This document shows positions 35,008-44,987 of a stretch of 52,173 nt of DNA, piece by piece. Under the pieces are notes generated by a model. The model was not told the origin of the DNA. It did not search any database and was given only the letters and a program-made list of their open reading frames with translations. This DNA comes from Bacteroidota bacterium (GTDB taxonomy: Bacteria; Bacteroidota; Bacteroidia; Chitinophagales; LD1): positions 1-52,173 of the forward strand of contig CANHIG010000003.1 in the NCBI GenBank assembly GCA_947461105.1, read 5' to 3'. The position numbers and the translations under genes are program-made. Each line of letters opens with the position of its first letter. Position 1 is the first letter of the stretch.

Positions 35008-36054
35008 ATGTTTAAAAAGGAAATCACTCTTTTAGTCTTCTTATTATCATTGTTAAATGCTTTTTCTCAGGAAAAAAAGGCTTATCAGGTTTCAGTCATT
35101 GGGTTTTACAATTTGGAAAACTTTTATGATACCATCAATCAAAAAAATGTAAATGATGATGAGTTTACTCCCGAAGGTCCAAGACATTACAACGCTTCGG
35201 TATACAAAGACAAAATTGAGCGCTTAACCGAAGTGTTATCCAAAGTCGGAACAGATATTAGCCCGGATGGATTAGCATTTTTCGGAGTGGCTGAAATTGA
35301 GAATGAATCCGTGCTATATGATTTGGTAAATCATTCTTCAATTAAAGGAAGAGGTTATAAAATTATCCATTATGATTCGCCTGACGACCGTGGTGTGGAT
35401 GTCGGACTGATATACAACCCGAAATATTTTAAGGTGCTAGGCAGTGAACCTCTTCGTGTTCCATTAGTAGATGAAAATGGGCTTCCCAGGAGAACTCGTG
35501 ATGTGTTGTGGGTTTCAGGAAGTTACCTTGGTGAGGAAATGCATGTTTTTGTAAATCACTGGCCATCGAGACGAGGAGGCGAGTTTGCCTCTGCTCCCGG
35601 AAGAGCTTTAGCTGCAAGCGTTTCAAAGAAAATAATTGATTCCTTAATGGTAATTAACCCAAATACGAAAGTGGTTTTAATGGGAGATTTGAATGATGAC
35701 CCTGTAAGTCCGAGTGTAGCTAAAGTATTAGGGGCGAAAGGAAAAGCTGAAAGCGTGAAAGAAGGAGAATTGTTTAATCCCTGGGTAGATTTTTTCAAGA
35801 AAGGAATCGGCACACTTGCTTATAATGATTCATGGAATCTATTTGACCAAATCATTATCAGTTACGGATTTTTACCTAAATATCAAGAGGGCGTTTTTTT
35901 TAAAGAGGCGCGTATTTTCAACCGAAATTTCATGGTACAGCAGACAGGTCGCTATAAAGGATACCCTCTAAGAACCTGGGATGGAATGATATACAACCAT
36001 GGCTACTCCGATCACTTCCCAACTTACCTTGTATTATTGAAAGAAGTAAAATAA
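35008..36054 (+). CDS. Secreted endonuclease/exonuclease/phosphatase family protein
   Basis: A 348-residue exported protein: signal MFKKEITLLVFLLSLLNAFSQ, then a full EEP (DNase I-like) fold. Metal and catalytic motifs are in order: YNLENFYD (34-41), GVAEIEN with E96, SPDDRGVDVGLIY (124-136), VNHWPSRRGG with H184, MGDLNDDP with D227 and N229, and YSDHFPTYL near the end with the general-base His. Members cut nucleic acids or hydrolyse phosphodiesters and phosphomonoesters; which one cannot be read here. Export suggests scavenging of DNA or organic phosphate. The CBM9-like gene follows after four bases. The receptor and DUF5689 genes on the other strand often keep company with such nucleases. 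Confidence 0.87.
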   Translation: MFKKEITLLVFLLSLLNAFSQEKKAYQVSVIGFYNLENFYDTINQKNVNDDEFTPEGPRHYNASVYKDKIERLTEVLSKVGTDISPDGLAFFGVAEIENESVLYDLVNHSSIKGRGYKIIHYDSPDDRGVDVGLIYNPKYFKVLGSEPLRVPLVDENGLPRRTRDVLWVSGSYLGEEMHVFVNHWPSRRGGEFASAPGRALAASVSKKIIDSLMVINPNTKVVLMGDLNDDPVSPSVAKVLGAKGKAESVKEGELFNPWVDFFKKGIGTLAYNDSWNLFDQIIISYGFLPKYQEGVFFKEARIFNRNFMVQQTGRYKGYPLRTWDGMIYNHGYSDHFPTYLVLLKEVK

Positions 36055-36058
36055 CCCC

Positions 36059-36913
36059 ATGCAATACAAGCTATTCATAATTACTGCTCTTATCCATGTA
36101 ACTGCTTATGGGCAAAATGAAGTGTCATATGCCAGATACGCAAAGGATTCTGTAGTTGTAAACGGTCATTCTGATGAATGGCAGAAACCCTTTAATTTTT
36201 ATGATAGTAATACCGGATTCTATTTCAGTATCTCAAATAATGCTCAATATCTTTTCCTATGCTTTGAGACATCCAATCCAATGAATCAGCTGAAAATAAT
36301 CAAAACCGGGCTGAGTGTTTCTCTATCTACAAAAGGCAAAAACAAAAAAAACACTATTATCAATTTCCCACTTCCGGATAAAAATCTAGCAGCGAACCAT
36401 CCAGCTGGCAATATGGACATGCTGACCTTGAGAACAGATTTCTTTTTGAACCAAACAGAGGCTCAAACACTAGGCTTTTCAAGTGTAAACGGAACTATTT
36501 TGCTTAATAATGATAAAATTTCGATTGGTGCAAATTGGGATAAAGAAAATAATATGGTTTTTGAGTATAAAATTAGTCTGAAAGAAATTTTTGGCAATGA
36601 TTTTGATTTTAAATCAAACAAAGAGCAAGTACAGTTGAAGGCAGAAATTAATGGATTGCCGAAAAAAAATATTGCAAACATGAACTCCAAAGCTATGAGC
36701 GGCAGAACTATAGTGAATAACGGACAACAAAATCTAAATGCAAATCAAGGCGTGATGGGAACCAATACTATGGGAAATCCTATGGCTCAGCAAATGCAAC
36801 CATTGGCAACTGATAATAGTGATAATGAGAACACTGATGCGGATGCAGAAAGAGGTTTCCTCTATGAAAAAGCAGAACTAAAACAGAAATTCTTATTAAA
36901 CACAGATTTCTAA
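36059..36913 (+). CDS. Exported CBM9/DOMON-like protein
   Basis: A 284-residue protein with signal MQYKLFIITALIHVTAYGQ. Residues about 25-190 form a beta-sandwich with the CBM9-like opening VVVNGHSDEWQKPFNFYDSNTGFYFSISN and FLCFETSNPMNQLKIIKTGLSVSLSTKGK. In related proteins this fold binds carbohydrate or heme, but I see no clear ligand residues. The last third is Asn/Met/Gln-rich and probably disordered (GVMGTNTMGNPMAQQMQP), ending with AELKQKFLLNTDF. It lies four bases after the nuclease gene and is surely co-transcribed. Its function is unknown. Confidence 0.7.
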   Translation: MQYKLFIITALIHVTAYGQNEVSYARYAKDSVVVNGHSDEWQKPFNFYDSNTGFYFSISNNAQYLFLCFETSNPMNQLKIIKTGLSVSLSTKGKNKKNTIINFPLPDKNLAANHPAGNMDMLTLRTDFFLNQTEAQTLGFSSVNGTILLNNDKISIGANWDKENNMVFEYKISLKEIFGNDFDFKSNKEQVQLKAEINGLPKKNIANMNSKAMSGRTIVNNGQQNLNANQGVMGTNTMGNPMAQQMQPLATDNSDNENTDADAERGFLYEKAELKQKFLLNTDF

Positions 36914-37078
36914 TCTTCTTGATATAGACTTTCCTAAGATGGGAAATCCCCCTTATTACTCTTGAAATACAAGACACAAATCCTTTTCTCAGCCTTATTT
37001 GACTGCATGCTGAAACAGAAGCCGACTTTACATCAAAAAGCATGGTGTTCAGAAAGATTAGTCAATAAATTTACTCAT

Positions 37079-37107
37079 AAAAAAGCCACGCTGCTCGCGT
37101 GGCTTTT
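37079..37107 (-). terminator. Rho-independent terminator of the T9SS operon
   Basis: AAAAGCCACG (37081-37090) pairs with CGTGGCTTTT (37098-37107), with one further C-G pair inside. On the minus strand the stem runs into TTTTTT. It lies five bases after the stop of the OmpA-PD40 gene. The rest of the spacer from 36914 holds no gene I can support. Confidence 0.9.
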
Positions 37108-37111
37108 AGAG

Positions 37112-39181
37112 TTATTTTTTATCGTATCCTGGACCTGTTTTCGTATCGTCCACAGGAGCGTTAGGATCGTATTCAATTTCCGGAGCCTCTTCAGGTTTAT
37201 CAGGCAAGATTTTAAACTCAACCCTTCTGTTTCTAGCTCTACCCTCTGGATCATCTTCTCCTTGAACATCATTAGGTGCAATTGGCGCAGTTTCACCAAA
37301 GCCTATTGCAATTACTCTCGCTTCTTCTATACCTTTTGAAACCAGATATGCCTTAGCTTCGTCAGCTCTTCTTTGAGATAGCTTTACGTTGTATTCATCG
37401 CTACCTTTGCTATCTGTGTGACCTTGTACTTCTACACTATAACCAGGATGCTGAACTAATATTGCAAACACTGAGTCCATTTTCAATTTGTAAAAATCTA
37501 TAACTAAAGACTTATCAAATGCAAAATATATGTTTTCAATTTTCACTTTGTTTTTGATGATTGGGTCAATTAAGAATACTTGATAAACAGTATCCTTAGT
37601 TTCATTTTCATCTACAGCAAAGTTCTCAACAGATGGCCAGTAACCTTCTTTAGTTCCATTCACTTTAAATTTATCACCACGCTTGATAACCAAACTAAAT
37701 GGCTTAGCTACATCTGTAACCTGATCTCCTACAAAATCAAAGTTTTTACCATCAACTTTATAAAAAGAGGAAGTAACACCCGCAATAGGTTTTTTATCAG
37801 GATCTGTTCTCAAGGCATAAATACCTTGAAGGATGATTTCCTCATTTATTGCAACATTCCAAATGTCATCGCAGCAAGTTTCACCTCTGATTGTTTTGGT
37901 TCCGGAACGGTTAGAAACCACATAGCCTCTCTTGCCTCTTTCATCCAAAACAAAATAGATATCATCCGCTGAAGAGTTCACAGGAGCACCAAGATTATAT
38001 GCAACACCCCAAGCATCAGGAGTTCCTTTCACTTTAAATACATCTAAGCCTCCAAGATTTGGACGACCATTAGTACTAAAATAAAGCGCTTTCTCTTTTC
38101 TATCATAATATGGAGAGTATTCATCCCCTGATGTGTTTACATCATTTCCGATATTCTTAATTGGACCAAAAGATTCTCCTTTTATCTCAGCATAGAATAT
38201 ATCTAATCCTCCTCTTCCACCTCTATCAGAGACGAAATACAAAGCTTCTTTTCCATCTTTTGTAATACCAAAGGCAGGCTGAGTTGTAGTTCCCTCAGGA
38301 TTGTTCAATGCTTTTAACTCTTCAGGTTCACCCCAGTCTTTTCCTACTCTTTTAGAACGGAAAAGCTTACACTTCATAGAAACAATTTCAGATTGATCAC
38401 ACTTTGTAAAATAAAGAACCTTTTCATCAGCATTCATAACCCCATTACCAACGTGAGTTTTTGAGTCATTTGGAGGATATGAAAGTCTGGTATCGCTTTT
38501 CCATGTTTTACCATCTTTAGTTGCAATATACATTTTAGCGAAATAGTCCTGATCACTCTTGGTGATGTTTATTGCAGTATCAGATTTAAGAGAAGAATAC
38601 AAAAGTCTGTTTCCACTTAAAGGTTTTGGAGCAAAATCAGTCAAAATGTTGTTTACAGAACCTTCTTCATGCTCCACTTTCATTTTGTATGGATTTGCCA
38701 ACCAGGCATTTGATGAATCACAACCAATAATCTCGGTTTTTGCCAAGCTTTTGTAGCTAATATCCTTTTTGTCGAGCTTAAGCTTCAAATAACCCTGAAA
38801 AGTCTTTTTTGCTTCCGCATACTTCCCATTCATTTTTTGCATTTGCCCCAGAAAAAAAGTACTGTTTGGCCACTTATCAGCTACTTTTTGAATTTCAAGT
38901 ACATAATATTTCTCTGCAGCCTGATAGTCGCGTAAACTTCTGTTCAGCTCCGCCAAAAGGTGAATTACTTTGACTTTGTCCGGCTTTGCTTTTACAACAT
39001 CTTCCAAGTACCCGACAGCATTAAAGTAACTTCCCTCTTTAACGAGGTCTTTTGCCAACTTAGTTTTTTTGCCGGTCTTTACATTTGGGTATTTCAGAAC
39101 CTTCTGTTTTACACCTTCTTCATCTTGAGCACTTACGGTTATCGTAACTAAAGACAAAAGTGCGATTAATACTTTTTTCAT
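37112..39181 (-). CDS. OmpA-family protein with TPR and PD40 propeller (PorE-like T9SS component)
   Basis: A 689-residue exported protein (signal MKKVLIALLSLVTITVSAQ). The order of domains is: TPR-like helices about 40-155, a TolB-like PD40 beta-propeller about 190-420 (repeats such as EALYFVSDRGGRGGLDIFYAE and KALYFSTNGRPNLGGLDVFKV), a carboxypeptidase-regulatory-like beta domain about 450-530, and a C-terminal OmpA domain about 545-660 (IYFAFDKSLVI, VQGHTDSKGSDEYNVKLSQRRA, RARNRRVEFKIL) that should bind peptidoglycan. This is the layout of PorE of the type IX system and of many SprB/PorP-linked homologues. Unlike PorE as I recall it, no lipobox is visible. It is third in the operon behind the PorP/SprF gene. 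Confidence 0.88.
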   Translation of the reverse strand: MKKVLIALLSLVTITVSAQDEEGVKQKVLKYPNVKTGKKTKLAKDLVKEGSYFNAVGYLEDVVKAKPDKVKVIHLLAELNRSLRDYQAAEKYYVLEIQKVADKWPNSTFFLGQMQKMNGKYAEAKKTFQGYLKLKLDKKDISYKSLAKTEIIGCDSSNAWLANPYKMKVEHEEGSVNNILTDFAPKPLSGNRLLYSSLKSDTAINITKSDQDYFAKMYIATKDGKTWKSDTRLSYPPNDSKTHVGNGVMNADEKVLYFTKCDQSEIVSMKCKLFRSKRVGKDWGEPEELKALNNPEGTTTQPAFGITKDGKEALYFVSDRGGRGGLDIFYAEIKGESFGPIKNIGNDVNTSGDEYSPYYDRKEKALYFSTNGRPNLGGLDVFKVKGTPDAWGVAYNLGAPVNSSADDIYFVLDERGKRGYVVSNRSGTKTIRGETCCDDIWNVAINEEIILQGIYALRTDPDKKPIAGVTSSFYKVDGKNFDFVGDQVTDVAKPFSLVIKRGDKFKVNGTKEGYWPSVENFAVDENETKDTVYQVFLIDPIIKNKVKIENIYFAFDKSLVIDFYKLKMDSVFAILVQHPGYSVEVQGHTDSKGSDEYNVKLSQRRADEAKAYLVSKGIEEARVIAIGFGETAPIAPNDVQGEDDPEGRARNRRVEFKILPDKPEEAPEIEYDPNAPVDDTKTGPGYDKK

Positions 39182-39218
39182 TTTTACAGGTTGGGGTAAT
39201 TAAGGTTTAAAATTGATT

Positions 39219-40304
39219 TTAGTAACGTGGGTTAAATAGATAATTATTTTCAGCAAGTTTTTTCAAACCTCCGATGTAAGTAAGACTTAACTCAAATGCG
39301 AGTGGCTGGGTTGATTGCGCAATCGCAGCTTTTGAGTCTTTTTGTAATTGAGTTAAACGAACATCAAATGCGGCTCCAAATCTGAATTTATTGTATTCAA
39401 ATCCTAGTTTAGGGATGATATCTCTACCTACCCTACCCCAGCAACCCAAAAATAGAATTGCAGTCTTATCGTCAGAATTCAATATTTTATATCCTAATGT
39501 AGCTCCTAAATCAATCTCAGTTGATTTTGCCATGTATTGGAAGTAAGCACCAGGAATAATTAAAAACTTCTTTTTGATTTCAAATTCAAACCCTGCGCTG
39601 GCAGAGTGCCTGAAATCTCTTTTTGCGGCAGTACCAGTATTTAAAACATGATCACTAGGTCTTGCAATGTTAAACATAGAATAGCCAGAATAGAAAGTTA
39701 ACCAGTCAATTGGCTTAGTATTGAAAAACGCACCAGCGCTAAAGTTAAATGCTACTGGCTTGGTAGATACTGATAAAACTTCTCCTGCCTTTGAAGGGTC
39801 ATAAGTTAAATCAGGATTAAATCCGTCATTGAAAGTGTAATTAAAATTTAGCTTTCTAAATTCTAACTGCGGTTGGAAACCAACAGAAAGCTGAGTGCTT
39901 TTCTTTTTTCCGAAACCCAAGGTATAGGCCAAGTCAAGAGCGATTTTTGTATTGTTTATGGTATTGGTTTTGCCATAATATGGATTGCTAGCATCTGCTA
40001 TTGAGCGGAAATTCTGCATATCGTTTATCACCAATAATCCCACTCCAAGAGCATTTCCTTTCATTTTGTCTTTCAAAAGTGAAAAATCCACAGAGCCTGC
40101 GACAGTAGAATATGGCTGAATGTCTTTAGGAGCAAACCATTGACCACGATAGATAACATTTGCTCGGTAAAGCCCATCAAACTTACCGGCCAATGCTGGG
40201 TTCAAAGTGAGTGGAGACGCATAATATTGTGAGAAATGTATGTCCTGAGCATAAGTACCTATGCAACATACAAACATCAAAAATGGAAATAAAACTTTTC
40301 TCAT
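39219..40304 (-). CDS. PorP/SprF family T9SS membrane protein
   Basis: A 361-residue outer-membrane barrel with signal MRKVLFPFLMFVCCIGTYAQ. The family signature IHFSQYYASPLTLNPALAGKFDGLYRANVIYRGQW follows directly (residues 22-56 in overlapping parts). Further strands include YSGYSMFNIARPSDH and KFLIIPGAYFQYM, ending FNPRY. SprF-type proteins are needed for export or attachment of the giant adhesin encoded beside them, and PorP is a T9SS core part. Position right after the large T9SS-sorted protein suggests a dedicated SprF role. Confidence 0.93.
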   Translation of the reverse strand: MRKVLFPFLMFVCCIGTYAQDIHFSQYYASPLTLNPALAGKFDGLYRANVIYRGQWFAPKDIQPYSTVAGSVDFSLLKDKMKGNALGVGLLVINDMQNFRSIADASNPYYGKTNTINNTKIALDLAYTLGFGKKKSTQLSVGFQPQLEFRKLNFNYTFNDGFNPDLTYDPSKAGEVLSVSTKPVAFNFSAGAFFNTKPIDWLTFYSGYSMFNIARPSDHVLNTGTAAKRDFRHSASAGFEFEIKKKFLIIPGAYFQYMAKSTEIDLGATLGYKILNSDDKTAILFLGCWGRVGRDIIPKLGFEYNKFRFGAAFDVRLTQLQKDSKAAIAQSTQPLAFELSLTYIGGLKKLAENNYLFNPRY

Positions 40305-40370
40305 GATTTATGGGTTGAATAAATTTATTGTTACAATAATCGGTCTTTTATTTTATTTTATGAAATATTT

Positions 40371-43300
40371 CTAGCGCAATAATGCAAAACTGCCAACAAG
40401 ATTATTAACAATTGCTCCATTTGGCTGATTTGCATCAGGACTTGATATTTGAATGTAATATGTATATGTATCAATAGCAGCAATTAATCCACCTACTTTT
40501 CCATCCCATCCCGGAGCGACAGCTCCGCTATAGACCAACTGTCCCCAACGATTATAAATTCGCATTGAAATTACTGAAGCAGACGAACCAGGAGGGAAAT
40601 ATGGGTAAAAATACTCATTAGAACCATCTGCATTGGGGGAGAATCCTGTAGGTACTGCAAATAGTCCGGGTGGATTTACCGTTAATGAAAACGAGTCCAA
40701 TGCTGTGCAGCCATTAATCGCATCAAACACATAAACAGTATACAAGGTTGTTTCCAGAGGAGAAGCATTTGGACTTGCCAAAATAGAATCAGTGATGTAG
40801 GCTGTAGGAATCCAGTTATAAGTTAAGGATGGAGTATAGTTACTGCCTGAAATGTTTGAGAACAACTGGGTGCTATCTCCCTTGTTAATTGTATTCTTAT
40901 CGGCTGATGATGAAGCTTTTACTTTAAGACAATAAATATTTACTTGTTGACTTGAAGAGGCAGTACAATCGTTACCATCAGTGATAGTAAGCGCATAGAT
41001 CCCAGAATTGCTCACACTCAAATCGGAGTTGGTAGTTGAATTAGACCATAAGTATTGAGTATTCCCTGTAAAATCGGTAATGACAGGATTTAGATTTATA
41101 GAAGTATCGCAAGCACAAACATCAAAATCAGAACCTAGTGAAACTAATGGAGGAGTATAAACAAACACTACTGCTGAATCTTTAATTAAACATCCAGCAG
41201 CATTCTTTGCAACTACACCAAACTTAGTTGTATTAGAGACCGTTGCAATAGGGTTAGGCAAAGTAGAATCATTCAATAAACTTGCGGGAGTCCATGCAAA
41301 ATCAACGCCCTGCCCCGACATAAACAATTGCGCCTGACTTCCCGGGCAAACTGTATCTGGATTTACATCGATGGAATACAAAAAAGTAGAGAGACTTACA
41401 CAGACCGTATCTCGAACTTTACATCCATTATTATATGTAACCTCAGCTGTGTAGCATGTATTCTGAGCTGGAGCTGCTACAGGATTGAAGATTGATGTGT
41501 CACTAAGTGAAATACCCGGTGACCAAGAGATGCCAGTGATAGAAACACCGCTTGTTTGAGGTGTGAAACGATATGCATCAGGTGTTGAAACAGTCCATGC
41601 CTGGGCATCTCTACCCGGCACAGGAATGCCAATTGTTCCTGAAGAATCTTCTATTCCTTGCGTATGTGTAGTATTATCCGTCAAAGATTGTGTGTGTATC
41701 TCTATTACGTTAGTCCCTTCGTATAAATGTGCCTCGGTGGTCACTAACCCATTTCCCGAGAGAAAGGCAATTGCAGTATACCGAACTACTAATACCCTAT
41801 TAGGAGATATGCCTGAAATAAAGTAGTCTATGGTACCTCCATCTGGCGGATATAAGTCGTCCCAGCATAGGGAAATTATTCCATTTGGAGCAGCAGAGTT
41901 TGGCAAAACTGACGGAGCAGTGTATGAGCCTGTTTGTCCGGATACAAGGGTAAGAAACCCATTTGCATGGATATAAAATTTAGAGAAAGTTTTGCAGAAG
42001 AAATCAAAGTTGAATCCGATGTTTTGAACAGAAGTTATTTGATCATCACTAAGACTAAATGAGGTAGTAGAGCCGGTTGGAAGTATTGGGGCAAAGGGAA
42101 TTGCAGCTAGACTGTAATTTTTTACACAAGCCGGAGGTGCAGGATTTGTTTGAGCAACATTGAGCATCGCGCCACCAGAGCAAATTGTAGTATCATTAGT
42201 AACTGTAATTGCTACACCCGGATTTACAAATAGTGAAATCAAAGTGTCCCCGGTGCATGTTCCATCATCCACTGTTAGACTATAAGTGATATTCTTATCC
42301 ACTACAGCTTTAGGATTTATGCAATTAGAACAACTTAATCCACTGTTGGGAGTCCATGAAATATTATAAGACGGTAGAGGTGGAGTGCAATTCCCAAAAA
42401 TAATATTGGGTCTGATATTATATGCAATTGGATTTGTCAAATTACAACCCGATGTAGCACTGCCGATTGCAGCAATAGTTGCTCCATTGAAAGCATTTGA
42501 GACAAAAACCTCATCATTGCCAACGGAAGTTGTATTGTCAAAACATACTTCAACAATCAAATTAGAAAATCCGTCCCAATCAAAAGGTTGATCAAATATA
42601 AGTTTATTCCATGCACCTGTTGTAGTTGTAATTGTTTTTGGAGTGAAAACATTATCAAGTCCCGGAACAAAACCTGAAGCCGAGAGTTGGCTCAATGAAG
42701 TACATCCCATGCTGACACTGAATCCTCTATACCCAAGAGTAGAAGCTTTTGCTGTAACAAAAAAAGAAATATCTCTGATTGTTCCGCTGGTCATTCCTAG
42801 ACCCTGAAGTTCAGAAGAGAGAATTAAATACTGAGCCCTCGCATCCTGAACTCCACCCCGAAAAGGAGTAACAGTTAAAGATGCTGTATTGGAGCTCCCC
42901 AAAGTATCTGAACGAAATACACTCCCTGATGGGCAAGATAGTGCAAGACCACCAGGACTTAAACCGCATGCGAGTGCACTGATATTTGTTCTAAGCAAAA
43001 CTGTGTCACCGGGACATACATAGTTTTTGTCAGGACTTATTGAAATTCGAGGCGCAACTCCACTAACCTGAATTGTTGTAGTATCAGTTATTACACATCC
43101 ATCTTTTGAAGTTGCACTGATTGAGTATTTTGTTGTAACATATGGTCTTACTGTGGCGGATGTATTCGAATCAGTAGCTAAAATATTAGAAACACTCGGT
43201 TGCCATAGGAATGTATATGGACCTAAACTATCCGGCCTTGCTAAAAAATCAATTTCAGAAGAAGAAAATTTACAAATAACCGGACGAGTAACTGACAAAA

Positions 43301-44747
43301 ACTTCGAGAAACCACTTACCCTATTAATTGTGATGGTATCAAGTTGCTTGCAACCTCCAATCAAATTTCCCTTAACAACATAGGTGGTGGTAACTAATGG
43401 TGCAAATGATACAATATTGCTGTCCGCTGTGGCAGAAACCATTCCAACCGGGGCTCCTCCACCCAAAGTTGTCCAAGAAAAGTGACTCCCTCCTGTAACT
43501 AAAACAGATACTGGACCTCCTTCGAGGCAAAATGCTCTGTCAGGGCCGGCATTTACACCTTTTAGAACAGTTATGTCATAAGTAAGTATTTGATTTCCGG
43601 GAATTGGACAAACATTGTCAGTGACAGTAATTGTAAAATACCTGAATCCTGAGTCGAGCACCCCGGGTGTCCAAGTAAAGGTGATTTTAACCGAATCGGA
43701 TCGTCCGTTAATAGGCGTTGAGCTGAGCGAAGAGCCGGGAATTGATGTGGCGTTGTTAGAAGAAAAAGAGATTGGCTGCCCTGTAGGATCAGATGCTATA
43801 ATCGTAAAAGTAACTGTACCACCGGGACAAACCCCAACTGAATTGTTATCAATCACCTCTCCACCCGTTGTGTTAGTATTATTCAAATTTCCCTGAACAA
43901 CAGGCGGTGCATTATTACAGTTGATGACTACTATTTGAATATCTCTCATAGTAGTGCCGATTAAAACTCCATTTCGATATTCATAAACTAAAACGGAAAC
44001 AACATAATTTCCAACCGTTGTAGGCGAGAAAGTCATCTGGCCTGACTGCGGATCAAAAATAAATCCTCCGTTTGAGGGCACTGGATTTACAGGAGTGAAC
44101 GGACTTATATAAGCTAATGAGGTTCCAGTAGCACCTAATGGAGCAACCAGCGAAAAAACCAGAGAGTCGCCATCAGGTTCTGATGTGCCATGACTATAGT
44201 TGTATGTTTGCCCTATACAATAATATGGAACAGGATACGATGTAAATCTGGGGCCACTATTACAAATATTATTGTTGGTATTAATAGTAGTCTCGACATA
44301 CAAATCATAAATCTGTGAACTACTGATGTTATTTGAGGTATTTCTAGAGCCTTCTCCATAACCAACTATATAAATGCAATTTGGCGATAGAGAAACTACT
44401 GCTGTGAATGTATATACCTGAACTCCGGGAAGTGCCCCCCCATTACAGGTGCTGGATACGGATCCACAAAGTTGAGACACCTCTACTCCATTTGGATAAT
44501 TGGGATCCTGTGTGAGTATTTGAGATACAGAGCCACCACAAGATGATGTAATAGTAGCTGATATAGAACTTGAAATACTTATTCCACTACAATCGCGATA
44601 AAACTGATAAATAATTCTGTACTGCCCATTGCCCAAACATTCATAAGAGATATCTGCACCCTGAGCATGGGAAGCAAATAAATCAAGACTGCTAAATAAA
44701 GAGATTAAGAAAAAAAAGATCGATAAAGTCTTATTCAATTTTGCCAT
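40371..44747 (-). CDS. Large T9SS type B-sorted surface protein (gliding motility-associated C-terminal domain)
   Basis: A 1458-residue exported protein: signal peptide about 1-26 (SIFFFLISLFSSLDLFASHA), then a long chain of Ig/PKD-like beta domains. Repeated phrases such as VCPGDTVLL, VCPGSQAQLF, ICSGGAML and WTPASLLNDSTLPNP mark the domain boundaries, with many ordered SxTT/CxxxDTxxI patterns. The last 95 residues are a type B (CHU_C-like) sorting domain: VPTGFSPNADGSNEYFYPYF, MRIYNRWGQLVYSG, APGWDGKVGG, TYTYYIQI and a final GSFALLR. Such proteins are exported by the type IX system and held at the cell surface, and some act as adhesins in gliding. No catalytic domain is evident. It is the first gene of the three-gene operon; in the spacer 44748-44987 only a partial promoter (TAAGTTTG at 44910-44903, no -33) was seen. 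Confidence 0.92.
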   Translation of the reverse strand: MAKLNKTLSIFFFLISLFSSLDLFASHAQGADISYECLGNGQYRIIYQFYRDCSGISISSSISATITSSCGGSVSQILTQDPNYPNGVEVSQLCGSVSSTCNGGALPGVQVYTFTAVVSLSPNCIYIVGYGEGSRNTSNNISSSQIYDLYVETTINTNNNICNSGPRFTSYPVPYYCIGQTYNYSHGTSEPDGDSLVFSLVAPLGATGTSLAYISPFTPVNPVPSNGGFIFDPQSGQMTFSPTTVGNYVVSVLVYEYRNGVLIGTTMRDIQIVVINCNNAPPVVQGNLNNTNTTGGEVIDNNSVGVCPGGTVTFTIIASDPTGQPISFSSNNATSIPGSSLSSTPINGRSDSVKITFTWTPGVLDSGFRYFTITVTDNVCPIPGNQILTYDITVLKGVNAGPDRAFCLEGGPVSVLVTGGSHFSWTTLGGGAPVGMVSATADSNIVSFAPLVTTTYVVKGNLIGGCKQLDTITINRVSGFSKFLSVTRPVICKFSSSEIDFLARPDSLGPYTFLWQPSVSNILATDSNTSATVRPYVTTKYSISATSKDGCVITDTTTIQVSGVAPRISISPDKNYVCPGDTVLLRTNISALACGLSPGGLALSCPSGSVFRSDTLGSSNTASLTVTPFRGGVQDARAQYLILSSELQGLGMTSGTIRDISFFVTAKASTLGYRGFSVSMGCTSLSQLSASGFVPGLDNVFTPKTITTTTGAWNKLIFDQPFDWDGFSNLIVEVCFDNTTSVGNDEVFVSNAFNGATIAAIGSATSGCNLTNPIAYNIRPNIIFGNCTPPLPSYNISWTPNSGLSCSNCINPKAVVDKNITYSLTVDDGTCTGDTLISLFVNPGVAITVTNDTTICSGGAMLNVAQTNPAPPACVKNYSLAAIPFAPILPTGSTTSFSLSDDQITSVQNIGFNFDFFCKTFSKFYIHANGFLTLVSGQTGSYTAPSVLPNSAAPNGIISLCWDDLYPPDGGTIDYFISGISPNRVLVVRYTAIAFLSGNGLVTTEAHLYEGTNVIEIHTQSLTDNTTHTQGIEDSSGTIGIPVPGRDAQAWTVSTPDAYRFTPQTSGVSITGISWSPGISLSDTSIFNPVAAPAQNTCYTAEVTYNNGCKVRDTVCVSLSTFLYSIDVNPDTVCPGSQAQLFMSGQGVDFAWTPASLLNDSTLPNPIATVSNTTKFGVVAKNAAGCLIKDSAVVFVYTPPLVSLGSDFDVCACDTSINLNPVITDFTGNTQYLWSNSTTNSDLSVSNSGIYALTITDGNDCTASSSQQVNIYCLKVKASSSADKNTINKGDSTQLFSNISGSNYTPSLTYNWIPTAYITDSILASPNASPLETTLYTVYVFDAINGCTALDSFSLTVNPPGLFAVPTGFSPNADGSNEYFYPYFPPGSSASVISMRIYNRWGQLVYSGAVAPGWDGKVGGLIAAIDTYTYYIQISSPDANQPNGAIVNNLVGSFALLR

Positions 44748-44987
44748 CAGTTTTGCTCACTTTTTTACAATTTTATTAAAATATTTTAAAACCTCATTAA
44801 GCTCTTATTGGGAAAATTTAAGGACATATTTCAATCCGCTTAAACTCCATTATTTTTTCAATATACAACAAAAATTTGTGCGAAAAAAAATACCCACAAA
44901 TGCAAACTTAAAAGTCAATTTAATTTGACAGGGCAGTAGCCTATAATAATATTTTAATTTACCTATGTTATCTTCTAAATTTACATC

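Noticed and set aside
36930-36955. GGGAAATCCC hairpin behind the CBM9-like gene as a terminator
   Set aside because: The stem has only three solid G-C pairs with mismatches and no T-run.
36962-37339. 125-codon plus-strand frame at the end of the OmpA-PD40 gene
   Set aside because: It runs through the terminator and antisense to the OmpA domain, with no plausible start signal.
44903-44910. TAAGTTTG on the minus strand as the T9SS operon promoter
   Set aside because: No TTTG-like -33 element is found at 19-20 bases; one short match in an AT-rich spacer is not enough to list as a promoter.
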